A stretch of 11,991 bases of DNA. Source: Bacteroidota bacterium (GTDB lineage Bacteria; Bacteroidota; Ignavibacteria; Ignavibacteriales; Ignavibacteriaceae). The notes beneath the pieces were generated by a model. The model saw only the letters and a list, made by a program, of their open reading frames with translations, made no database searches and was not told the DNA's origin. The position numbers and the translations under genes are program-made. Each line of letters opens with the position of its first letter. The stretch's first letter is position 1. Shown here in pieces: positions 1 to 6,656 of the stretch. The stretch spans positions 1 through 11,991 of the forward strand of contig JAJYOQ010000087.1 of the NCBI GenBank assembly GCA_021796135.1, written 5' to 3'.

Positions 1-148
1 AGAACCAAAGTTGAAAATAATCTTGGAATAAGTATGAAAAGCTGAAAAAAGCTATAAGAATCTGGCGCAGAGTTTAAAAAAGCCTTAAAGAGCTGAGGTA
101 AAAGTGAAAAAAGTTCTGTAAAGCCGGTCGCAAATTGCTAAGTTGAGC

Positions 149-179
149 TTATTTGCTAAGAAAAGGACTAAGCAAATAA
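149..179. repeat. Imperfect inverted repeat / stem-loop
   Basis: TTATTTGCTAAG (149-160) faces CTAAGCAAATAA (168-179). Eleven of twelve positions pair, around a 7-base loop. No T-run follows on either strand, so it does not look like an intrinsic terminator. It could be an operator, an RNA structure or the scar of a lost element. The pairing is seen directly; the role is unknown. Confidence 0.45.
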
Positions 180-396
180 TAAGAATTTAATTCAAGAGTT
201 GCTTAATTTAGATTAGAAAGTTAATGTTACTTTTTGTTGTTTCTAAAAAATATCCATCTCTTTAATAATCCTTAATTAACTTTTTTTCCCTTACATTATC
301 AAGGAAAATCTTTGTGAAATTAGATTACTTTAATTAATTCTTCATCAAAATTGTTTTTTTATTTTAAAAGCATTAGCTTAATATCACTGTAAGAAT

Positions 397-402
397 TATA
401 AT
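397..402 (+). promoter_or_regulatory. Possible -10 box for the membrane-protein gene
   Basis: A perfect TATAAT lies 23 bases before the ATG at 426. The -35 candidate TTAGCT at 373-378, with an 18-base spacer, matches TTGACA poorly. In DNA this AT-rich the hexamer can arise by chance, so this is a weak call. Confidence 0.25.
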
Positions 403-425
403 ATTAAAAAATAAATTGGCTTGTA

Positions 426-893
426 ATGAATTATATTTTACCAAATCCAATCAAATCAGAAAACAAAAAGATAAATCTTACTCGGACTTTTGTTAAATTC
501 ATAATTGAAACGTCAGTCCTAGCGGTTATTACTTTAATAACTTTATCCATTTTTAATCAAAATAATTACAATAAGGTATATCTTACAATCGTTATTGTTG
601 ATCTGGCAGCCCTATGTGTTTTATTTCTAAAAGATATAATTCAAAAGCTATTTAACTCTACCTTATTTATCAGTATAAGCATTTCAATAATACTAGCATT
701 GATTTGGATAGCCGAAGGGGAGAAAACAAACGATATTTTCGCTTATATATCTATAATTTTATTTGTGGGATTAATGTTTGGATGGAAAAGGAAAATATTA
801 TCAACTTTGGAAATAATATTAGCCTGTACGGGAATTTTAGGGACAATCGTTTTTGCTTTTTACAGACTGCTCCAATTGTTCAAAATAATGTAG
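426..893 (+). CDS. Small multi-pass membrane protein, unknown function
   Basis: This 155-residue protein is the only convincing plus-strand gene in the window. It has a short polar, lysine-rich N-terminus (about residues 1-20) and then five hydrophobic stretches long enough to cross a membrane: about 23-43, 51-68, 80-96, 104-120 and 127-147. They are joined by short charged turns (KDIIQK, EGEKTND, WKRK). There is no separate signal peptide and no catalytic motif that I recognise. The ATG at 426 is the only methionine before the first helix, and no Shine-Dalgarno sequence precedes it. Downstream lies a gap with no plus-strand partner, so it looks monocistronic and converges on the minus-strand cluster. 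Membrane proteins of this size occur as effectors in defence islands, but nothing in the sequence shows that role here. I do not recognise the family. Confidence 0.7.
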   Translation: MNYILPNPIKSENKKINLTRTFVKFIIETSVLAVITLITLSIFNQNNYNKVYLTIVIVDLAALCVLFLKDIIQKLFNSTLFISISISIILALIWIAEGEKTNDIFAYISIILFVGLMFGWKRKILSTLEIILACTGILGTIVFAFYRLLQLFKIM

Positions 894-1127
894 ATTTGGA
901 GTGGAAGGTTGCTTGATATTTTATCATCTTTTGTGGTTGGTTTTCGTTGCCTTTGACACTTTTCACGGTTGAAAATAGTGAAACTTTATCATATGGGGAA
1001 TCAAATGAACCTGTAACTGTAGATTGATGTGAACTTTTTAACTATTTACCTTGGGGAATCATTTGGTCGCCGACAGAGGAAGGGAACAAGGCAAGAAAAT
1101 TTTGGTAACAAAGAATTTGAAATGTTT
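894..1127. other. Gene-poor gap between the convergent genes
   Basis: Together with the terminator at 1128-1160 and the 50 bases after it, this makes a 317-base stretch without a gene. It holds a short possible hairpin, TTTCAC (961-966 region) facing GTGAAA about 11 bases later, which could help end the plus-strand transcript but lacks a strong T-run. It also has a 10-base direct repeat, TGGGGAATCA, at 994-1003 and 1052-1061. Neither is strong evidence of function. The mixed composition could mark a decayed gene, but I could not reconstruct a reading frame. Confidence 0.5.
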
Positions 1128-1160
1128 AAAAAAGATCTACCTATTGGGGGTAGGCAGATC
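1128..1160 (-). terminator. Rho-independent terminator ending the minus-strand cluster
   Basis: Read on the minus strand, GATCTGCCTA (from 1160 down) is followed by a 7-base CCCCCAA loop, then TAGGTAGATC, then six T residues (1133-1128). In the minus-strand RNA all ten stem positions pair, one of them as G-U. In plus-strand RNA the same position would be an A-C mismatch and no T-run would follow, so the signal is specific to the minus strand. It lies 51 bases past the stop codon at 1211, where a terminator of the leftmost minus-strand gene is expected. Confidence 0.75.
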
Positions 1161-1210
1161 AATATAAAAATAGCAGAATAAATTAGAACCTAAGAAATTG
1201 GCGAGAATCT

Positions 1211-1447
1211 TTAACATTTTAATGAATTACCGAAGCTTCTCTCTAATTCTGATCTTAATCTTTTTAAATCATTAACGGTAAAATTGCTTTGATCTGATTT
1301 AATTATATGGGTTCTCTTTAGAAATTCTAATACAGAAATTTTCATATTATTAATAATCGAAGGATCATTTTTTCCGATTGCCGTACTAACTTCTTGAAAT
1401 AAGCTATTCAAAAAGTTTTTGCGAGTCATAAAAAAAATATTTTCCAT
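1211..1447 (-). CDS. Hypothetical protein, 78 residues
   Basis: The product is a short, soluble, mostly charged protein that should be largely helical. Residues 12-25 and 30-48 look amphipathic, and the C-terminal segment is rich in Arg/Leu/Glu (LKRLRSELERSF), which could make a coiled-coil or protein-binding helix. No domain is recognisable. Support for a real gene is good: AAGGA sits 8 bases before the ATG, a sigma70-like promoter lies upstream (1484-1512), and an intrinsic terminator lies downstream (1128-1160). It is the last gene of the minus-strand cluster, 88 bases after the FRG gene. A small regulator or an accessory to the FRG protein are possibilities with no direct evidence. Confidence 0.6.
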   Translation of the reverse strand: MENIFFMTRKNFLNSLFQEVSTAIGKNDPSIINNMKISVLEFLKRTHIIKSDQSNFTVNDLKRLRSELERSFGNSLKC

Positions 1448-1483
1448 TTTAATGTTCCTTTTTTAATTATCTTATCAACATAA

Positions 1484-1512
1484 TATATAGGCGATTAAGA
1501 GCGAAAATTCAA
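1484..1512 (-). promoter_or_regulatory. Putative sigma70-like promoter for the 78-residue gene
   Basis: On the minus strand TTGAAT (1512-1507) is separated by exactly 17 bases from TATATA (1489-1484). Transcription would begin near 1477, about 30 bases before the ATG at 1447, leaving room for the AAGGA ribosome site. It lies in the gap after the FRG gene, so the small gene may be made independently of it. Confidence 0.45.
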
Positions 1513-1535
1513 ATAATATTTAAAGGAATTTATTT

Positions 1536-2465
1536 TTAAGCTCTTTTTATGGTATTTCTTTTTTTAATGAAATTTGATTGGTGTTCCAGTTCTGGAAATA
1601 TGGCTGCTTCATTAATTCCAAATCTAAGTAATTCTTCTTCGATTAATATTTTACTTTCATGTGGAATTTTAATTTTTACTAAATCATCACCAAGTATTTC
1701 TTCAATTAGTGTAGATTCAACAATATATTTACCGTTTAATATTTTCCCTCCATGTAGAGAAAACATTCCCTTTTGTAAAAACAATCTATCATTCTGCTGT
1801 GGCGGTCTTACCGCTATGGGATTTTGGATACTCAAATTCCACCAAGGGCTTTCGTTAAATTCTTTTTCATTTTTAATGTCCCGTTTTTTTATAATGTTCC
1901 CTTCTATTTTGATTTCTAAATTATGTCTTTCCTTTATTTTAATGATTTCGTCCAAAATTACTATTTTATTAAGCTCATTTATTCTGGAAAGATTAGCTCT
2001 AATAATTACATGAGTATTAAGCTGATCAAAAATATGACGACCGGAGATTGGGTCACTTTTAGAATTAAGTGAAATAGGGTCCATGATGTAAAGTGCCCCA
2101 TCATTTTCTTTATTATTTGCGCTAAAATATAAGGCAACAAATAGGCTCTCTGTCCAGTCTAACAGCCTGGTTGGTACATTATAATGTTGCATAAAAGTTA
2201 GCCATTCAAACGATGAAAGGTTTGTTTTGCCTTGACATTCACGTAAAAGAAGAAACTCTCTATACATTCCCATTTCATCGTATTCTGTCGCATCATATTT
2301 TATACCTTGTCGAAAAATTGATGGGGTAAGGCTATACTTAAAATCTGATTGTCCTCTAAACCAAATCCCAAATTGTGATAATTTTGATTTATCAATATTT
2401 GAGTTAACGAGAGATAAAATATTTTCTATCGATAAAGGCTTGCCTTCATTATTTAATGTTTTCAT
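1536..2465 (-). CDS. FRG domain-containing protein
   Basis: The 309-residue product matches the FRG family throughout. It has WFRGQ at 35-39 followed by YSLTPSIFR (44-52), the hallmark MQHYNVPTRLLDW at 92-104 with LFVALYFSA after it, GALYIMDP at 123-130, RPPQQNDRLFLQKGMFSLHG at 220-239, and the C-terminal FGINEAAIFPEL at 282-293. The last of these is the usual ending of the domain, so the gene appears complete. FRG proteins are named for the conserved Phe-Arg-Gly triplet. They are frequent in phages, prophages and defence islands, but I know of no settled biochemical activity. The ATG at 2465 is preceded by AGGA at an 11-base distance, and a TGTTATAAT extended -10 lies at 2508-2516. No DNA-binding or membrane segment is visible. 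The 106-base gap to the upstream gene suggests its own transcript. Family assignment is firm; the link to the Argonaute operon is only by position. Confidence 0.88.
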   Translation of the reverse strand: MKTLNNEGKPLSIENILSLVNSNIDKSKLSQFGIWFRGQSDFKYSLTPSIFRQGIKYDATEYDEMGMYREFLLLRECQGKTNLSSFEWLTFMQHYNVPTRLLDWTESLFVALYFSANNKENDGALYIMDPISLNSKSDPISGRHIFDQLNTHVIIRANLSRINELNKIVILDEIIKIKERHNLEIKIEGNIIKKRDIKNEKEFNESPWWNLSIQNPIAVRPPQQNDRLFLQKGMFSLHGGKILNGKYIVESTLIEEILGDDLVKIKIPHESKILIEEELLRFGINEAAIFPELEHQSNFIKKRNTIKRA

Positions 2466-2507
2466 ATTATTACATGTCCTTTAATTGTTAAATATTTTTA
2501 TATAAAT

Positions 2508-2516
2508 ATTATAACA
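2508..2516 (-). promoter_or_regulatory. Putative extended -10 promoter for the FRG gene
   Basis: The minus strand reads TGTTATAAT from 2516 to 2508, a perfect TATAAT with an upstream TG. No good -35 sits at 16-18 bases; a perfect TTGACA at 2549-2544 is about 30 bases away, too far to pair with it. Extended -10 promoters can work without a -35. The expected start, near 2501, gives a leader of about 36 bases before the ATG at 2465. Confidence 0.35.
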
Positions 2517-2571
2517 ATAGGAATAAATTTTTAGGTGTAAATTTGTCAATTATTTTTAATGAACTTTTAAG

Positions 2572-2895
2572 TTAGAGATTTGGGAAAAAGGGAATTCGTC
2601 CATCTTCTATTGCATTTTCTAGAACCCCCTTAATCAATTGAAAAACATTCTTGCTTGATAAACTGACAAGCCCAACTTTGTTTATAGATCCCCCAACCTT
2701 AAGCTTTTTTAGGTTTTCATCTAAATATATTTGTACCTTAAACTTGAAAATCGATAGTAATTTATAATTGAATACTTCAATCTTAAGAAATATTGTTTCT
2801 TCGGATGCTCTGAAATGTTCAATATTGAAAAGATATGAATCTTTTGTCATAGTTTCGTTCTTAAGCAATTCTGTGAAAGGTGATTTCTTTTTCAT
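2572..2895 (-). CDS. Hypothetical protein, 107 residues
   Basis: I do not recognise this family. The sequence alternates hydrophobic and polar residues (TIFLKIEVFNYKLLSIF at about 34-50, FKVQIYLDENLKKLKVGG at 52-69), as in a small beta-rich fold, and ends with a helix (FQLIKGVLENAIEDG at about 85-99) and a proline-containing tail. There is no signal peptide or membrane span. The ATG at 2895 follows an A-rich leader with a weak AAGAAG. Only 39 bases separate it from the TIR gene, so it is probably co-transcribed as the distal gene of the Argonaute operon. A partner or inhibitor of the TIR protein is conceivable from position alone. It could equally be an independent small gene. Confidence 0.55.
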   Translation of the reverse strand: MKKKSPFTELLKNETMTKDSYLFNIEHFRASEETIFLKIEVFNYKLLSIFKFKVQIYLDENLKKLKVGGSINKVGLVSLSSKNVFQLIKGVLENAIEDGRIPFFPNL

Positions 2896-2919
2896 TTTTC
2901 TTCTTAAGTATAAATTGAC

Positions 2920-2936
2920 GAATTATTTAATAATTC
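2920..2936. repeat. 17-base near-perfect palindrome at the end of the TIR gene
   Basis: GAATTATT and AATAATTC form an 8+1+8 palindrome that overlaps the TIR stop codon (2935-2937). It is fully AT apart from its ends, so as RNA it would be a weak hairpin. It could be an operator for the following 107-residue gene or simply chance in AT-rich DNA. Confidence 0.35.
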
Positions 2937-3864
2937 AATAATTTAAATATGTTGTAAACCTGCCCCAATAGTATTTTGCTACATCCATGGCAGAAGCATG
3001 TTTTAAGTCGATATTTTCTAAGCCCTCAAAATTAATACCCAATGCCATGCCAAGCACATCAAAAAATACTTCAATCCCATCATCAGCAATTCTTGCGCTG
3101 TCATTCAAAGCTTTATCATTGTCTGAATCTAAACCGAATGTGCCTTCTAAATAAGAAATACTAAGTCCACGACCATACTTGCTAGTTTCAATCCAGATTT
3201 TGCAATGTTTTTTAAGTTGACCTTCAACATATATCGAAGCAATAAATTTAGAATCTGAAATCTTATTAAAGTCTATTTCAATATGTGAGTTTAATGTTTT
3301 TAATTTTGTTAATCCACGGTCAAAATAATTCATTATTTCAGAAAAAGAAGTTTTTAGGAATTGTTTTTTTTCAAGTTCTGTTATAGTTCTTTTGATTTTC
3401 GGTAAAAATATATCATGCGAATATTCGTCTTCTTTAATACTTTCAATGGGTGATTGCTTATTGAGTTTTTTTAGAATTGCGCCGCAAATTTCATTTGGAC
3501 TTAATTTATGGGCATCAAGATATCCTGTAGTAGGCCTAATACCGGGAATTTCTGTATCATCTAATTTTACTGGTAGAATATACTCTTCAGATTGTTGATA
3601 AGCTCTTGCCTGTGCACTTTCTCTTTCATGGTTGGTCCAAACTTTTTTCGCATAGTGTCTCGATAAAAACATAATGCAAAATCTTGATTCTATTCGGTAA
3701 ATGTTATCAAGATAGACATATAAATCTTTACCCCATAAAACTTCTTCTTCAAACTTATCGTAAAATACCTCCACTCCATTAGTTTTAAGGCATTTTGCAA
3801 CTTCTTCTGCATAGTTTCTATCTTCACCAGCAAAAGAGAGGGTAACTTCGTATTTATATTCCAT
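2935..3864 (-). CDS. TIR-domain protein with an uncharacterised C-terminal domain
   Basis: The N-terminal ~135 residues are a TIR domain: YEVTLSFAGEDR begins strand A and the first loop, then VEVFYDKF and LWGKDLYVYL, the CIMFLSRHYAKKVWTNHERESA block, YILPVKLDDTEIPGI, and a GYLDAH end. The Glu four residues after Trp in WTNHE (residue 80 from the chosen start) matches the catalytic glutamate of NAD+-cleaving TIR enzymes, so NADase or cyclic ADP-ribose-type activity is likely by family. Residues from about 150 to the end are a different, probably alpha/beta region (KIWIETSKYGRGLSISYLEG, then a DDGIEVFFDVLGMALG helix) that I do not recognise; it may sense a ligand or partner. I chose the ATG at 3864, 2 bases after the helicase stop. 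A TTG at 3870, overlapping that stop as TTGA, would add two residues. There is no APAZ domain, so it is not a SPARTA-type TIR-APAZ. Coupling to the helicase gene implies a role in the same operon. Confidence 0.85.
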   Translation of the reverse strand: MEYKYEVTLSFAGEDRNYAEEVAKCLKTNGVEVFYDKFEEEVLWGKDLYVYLDNIYRIESRFCIMFLSRHYAKKVWTNHERESAQARAYQQSEEYILPVKLDDTEIPGIRPTTGYLDAHKLSPNEICGAILKKLNKQSPIESIKEDEYSHDIFLPKIKRTITELEKKQFLKTSFSEIMNYFDRGLTKLKTLNSHIEIDFNKISDSKFIASIYVEGQLKKHCKIWIETSKYGRGLSISYLEGTFGLDSDNDKALNDSARIADDGIEVFFDVLGMALGINFEGLENIDLKHASAMDVAKYYWGRFTTYLNY

Positions 3865-3866
3865 GT

Positions 3867-6656
3867 TCAATTATTAATATTTATTTTTTGAGCAATTTCA
3901 CCCGGTTCCATTACTACATCCCAACGCCATTTCCCGAAACTGCCGAAATCGTTTATTGCTTTTATCCATTCATCAAGGAATTCTCTTTTTACTTTGTCTT
4001 GTTCGGAGTCTTGCCCTTTTACTTCAATTATTAAATATGTGCCGTCAATTAACTTTATTATAAAATCCGGACGATAATTATGAATGATGCCTTGATACAT
4101 GTATGGGATTTCAAATCCTATGTGATCGTTCTTTACCCAGGCGGCTAAGTTTGGGTTGTGGTCTAATTGAAATGCTTCCGAAGCTTCCCAGGTGCTGTCG
4201 TAAACGCAAAAGTTAATATGAGATTTATTTGTTCTTTCACATGGTTTGCTTGTGTACCATTGGCGCATGTCTGCTGTTGAACGAATCGGTTTATCGGGAT
4301 CGAAAACAGGGGTTAATGATTGTGTGTTTTCATATCGGATTTGATGTTGTATGTGATTTACTATAGGCGTCATGTTCATTGCAAGCAATATTCTGCGCTT
4401 TAATCCTTCTTGAAAGAAAAGCGGCGGATTTATTTTTATAATATCTGAGTTTATAAATTTCTCGGTTATTCTGACAAGTTGAGATATTAAATATGATTTG
4501 TCACCTTTCCATTCATGCTGCATTTGATCGAATAAATCACGAGCTGTCTCAAATATAATTTTTTGGTATCGGTATCTCTCCCCAAGTTCTTCAATTTTTA
4601 TTTCAGCAATTTTTGTTACATCGGGTTTACCGTCAATAATTGGGGCTATCTCCGCCAGGGTCGGGGTATCGTAAGCATTGATTTCTAAAGTCTTTACTTT
4701 TGAAAAATCGATTTTTAATTCCGGAGTATAAACATGATCTATTCGTATGACATTAGGCCATTGAATTTCATATTTCTCTTTTTCTTTAACCGGCTCAATT
4801 AGAGTTTTGGGGGTCGGAGGCGGAGGCGGCGGACCATCCTGAGCTTCATGAGGAAGAAATGTAAACGGCACGCCAAAAATATTTACGTATTCAGCATCAA
4901 AAAATCCAGTATCTTTATTAACTTCATAAGATGTTCTTCTTAATCCGCGACCAACAACCTGCTCACAAAGAAGCTGGCTGGTAAAAGCGCGTAAACCCAT
5001 TATGTGAGTTACAGTTTTAGCGTCCCATCCTTCGGATAACATGCCTACGCTGATTACATTTCTTATCTGTTCACCAAGTTGACCAATTTGTCCAACAGTA
5101 TCGACTGTTTGCCTTAGTAGCTTTGCCTGCTGGTCTTTAGTTAATTTTTTTACAGGAGTCTCTTCCTCATCATTTTCATCAGCAGCGTTAATTTCCAATT
5201 CTTCATCCTCATCCATTGCCTCAGCCATACCGAGTACTTTTGAATCGATATGTAAAATCTTATCGGGTTCACAAAGTTCATCTATCATTATTCTTTTGAG
5301 GTCGAATGTATGTTTTAATCTTGCAGCGGTATATGTTGTATTAGCTACAGTTATCATTACAGGTGGAACAATATGTCCGGACTTTTGCCAATTTTCATAA
5401 GCAGAAAGCCAATCCTTACCCAATAGATAGTAAGCATTTGTAATTAAAGCTGGAAGCGGTTCAAACTCTTGAGCTTTTCTTGTAATATCATCCTTAACAT
5501 GTTCATAAATATGATAGAGTTTTGATTTATAATCCGAAGCATTCGGAATGGAATCATCACGAACCACAACACGCGGTGTTTTAACAAGCCCGGATTCGAT
5601 AGCATCATTTAATCCAAAATCACTTACTATCCAGCCGAAAAGGGCTTCTTCTGTTGTTTTCTTGCCAGTAGGAGCGAACGGAGTTGCAGAAAAATCATAG
5701 CAGCATAAGATATTTCTTGTACGATTTATTCGATCCAAACCACCAATCCATTTGGTCGCCTCTTCAATTTCTTCTTTAGCAACACCTTTTGTTTTGGACT
5801 CCGCGGCAAATCGCCATGCATGATGGGCTTCATCATTTATAACTACAATATTTTTTGAGCCGGACATTTCTTCAAGAACTTCACGAGTATAAGCTTCATC
5901 ACTTTTAGCGCCGCGTTTATCAACGGATTTCTTTTTCAGAATTCTTGCTTCATCTTCCCAATTAAGCTTGTGCCAATTCTTAATTATTATTTTCCCCTGG
6001 CGAAGCTTTTCAGATAAACCGGCAGGGATTATATTGAATTCATCATAATAGTTTTTAGGTTCTGAAGGAATAAGAACTTCAAGGCGGTTTTTTACAGTAA
6101 GACCGGGAGCAACGATAAAAATGTTTTTTGAAAAGCGCTGGTCTTGCGGATAAGTTGCCTTATTAAGAATATGCCAGGAGATAACCATTGCCATTACAAT
6201 TGTTTTACCGGAACCGGTTGCCATTTTAGAGCAGAGGCGTAAGAACTCCCCGCCGTCAGAAGGGATATTGATACCAACTTTTTCTGTTTCCGGAGCTTCG
6301 GACAACCAAATTAGAGTCTCAATTGCTTCAAGCTGACAAAAGAATAATTTTTTATCCGGGCGTAATTCTTTATCGTTCCAATGATCTAACAATCTTTTAG
6401 TTATACCGGAAACACCGGGATAGTTTTCTTCTCTCCATTTTTTAACGCGCGGGCGAATAAGATTTACTAAAGGGATTTCTATAAAGATACCGGGATCGTC
6501 AAAAGAGCGAGAGGATTCGGAAGCGATAATGTAGCCGGCTGGGCGGCGACCTTCTTTTTTATCAAATAATCGAGTCCCACGGTCGTAAGACCAATAATAA
6601 TTAGGTTCGGAATAAGGGGAATTGATTATTAGTTTATCGATTTTGTTCATTATCAT
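3867..6656 (-). CDS. BPTD_3080-type superfamily 2 helicase with C-terminal PD-(D/E)XK nuclease
   Basis: This 929-residue protein looks full length. It has an N-terminal region typical of this restriction-enzyme family (EGRRPAGYI, FDDPGIFIEIPLVN), a Walker A at 146-152 (ATGSGKT), DEAH at 275-278, SATP at 323-326, a GWDAKTV motif at 543-549 and QVVGRGLRR at 566-574. Together these make a complete SF2 translocase like the Res subunit of type III restriction enzymes. The C-terminus carries a nuclease core: YRPDF (Asp864) and IIEVKG (Glu878, Lys880), with a possible helper Glu in STWE (824). So it should use ATP to move along or remodel DNA and cut it. An acidic stretch (about 480-499) and a six-proline run (609-614) separate the modules. 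The start ATG shares one base with the Ago stop (TAATG); an alternative ATG lies two codons in. No Shine-Dalgarno is visible, consistent with coupled translation. No Mod methyltransferase is in the window. The gene is more GC-rich than its neighbours. Confidence 0.88.
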   Translation of the reverse strand: MIMNKIDKLIINSPYSEPNYYWSYDRGTRLFDKKEGRRPAGYIIASESSRSFDDPGIFIEIPLVNLIRPRVKKWREENYPGVSGITKRLLDHWNDKELRPDKKLFFCQLEAIETLIWLSEAPETEKVGINIPSDGGEFLRLCSKMATGSGKTIVMAMVISWHILNKATYPQDQRFSKNIFIVAPGLTVKNRLEVLIPSEPKNYYDEFNIIPAGLSEKLRQGKIIIKNWHKLNWEDEARILKKKSVDKRGAKSDEAYTREVLEEMSGSKNIVVINDEAHHAWRFAAESKTKGVAKEEIEEATKWIGGLDRINRTRNILCCYDFSATPFAPTGKKTTEEALFGWIVSDFGLNDAIESGLVKTPRVVVRDDSIPNASDYKSKLYHIYEHVKDDITRKAQEFEPLPALITNAYYLLGKDWLSAYENWQKSGHIVPPVMITVANTTYTAARLKHTFDLKRIMIDELCEPDKILHIDSKVLGMAEAMDEDEELEINAADENDEEETPVKKLTKDQQAKLLRQTVDTVGQIGQLGEQIRNVISVGMLSEGWDAKTVTHIMGLRAFTSQLLCEQVVGRGLRRTSYEVNKDTGFFDAEYVNIFGVPFTFLPHEAQDGPPPPPPTPKTLIEPVKEKEKYEIQWPNVIRIDHVYTPELKIDFSKVKTLEINAYDTPTLAEIAPIIDGKPDVTKIAEIKIEELGERYRYQKIIFETARDLFDQMQHEWKGDKSYLISQLVRITEKFINSDIIKINPPLFFQEGLKRRILLAMNMTPIVNHIQHQIRYENTQSLTPVFDPDKPIRSTADMRQWYTSKPCERTNKSHINFCVYDSTWEASEAFQLDHNPNLAAWVKNDHIGFEIPYMYQGIIHNYRPDFIIKLIDGTYLIIEVKGQDSEQDKVKREFLDEWIKAINDFGSFGKWRWDVVMEPGEIAQKININN

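Larger units (their letters stand above)
1..425. other. Non-coding left flank without a recognisable gene
   Basis: No reading frame of useful length is open here on either strand. The first 120 bases are purine-rich on the plus strand with several A-runs next to AGC or GTT triplets, but I see no clean repeat unit. Bases 135-142 and 153-160 repeat TTGCTAAG directly. A stem-loop occupies 149-179 (listed separately). From about 200 onward the sequence becomes very AT-rich with T-runs, as expected of a promoter region in front of the plus-strand gene at 426. I see no tRNA, rRNA or mobile-element end. Confidence 0.6.

Noticed and set aside
1..425. CRISPR array or tRNA in the left flank
   Set aside because: No regular direct repeats with unique spacers and no cloverleaf or T-loop pattern.
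704..916. 70-residue plus-strand frame overlapping the membrane-protein gene
   Set aside because: Out-of-frame overlap with the better-supported membrane protein, no family resemblance and no ribosome site.
1549..2013. 154-residue plus-strand frame
   Set aside because: Lies antisense inside the clear FRG gene; its Ser/Phe/Leu/Ile-rich content is what an AT-rich antisense frame gives.
2544..2549. TTGACA as the -35 box of the FRG gene
   Set aside because: It lies about 30 bases from the TATAAT, and no good -10 hexamer sits 16-18 bases from it.
3392..3598. 68-residue plus-strand frame
   Set aside because: Antisense to the TIR gene, with no supporting signals.
2935..3870. TIR-APAZ (SPARTA) partner for the Ago
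   Set aside because: The C-terminal part of the TIR protein does not show the APAZ pattern; the APAZ-like region is on the SIR2 fusion protein.
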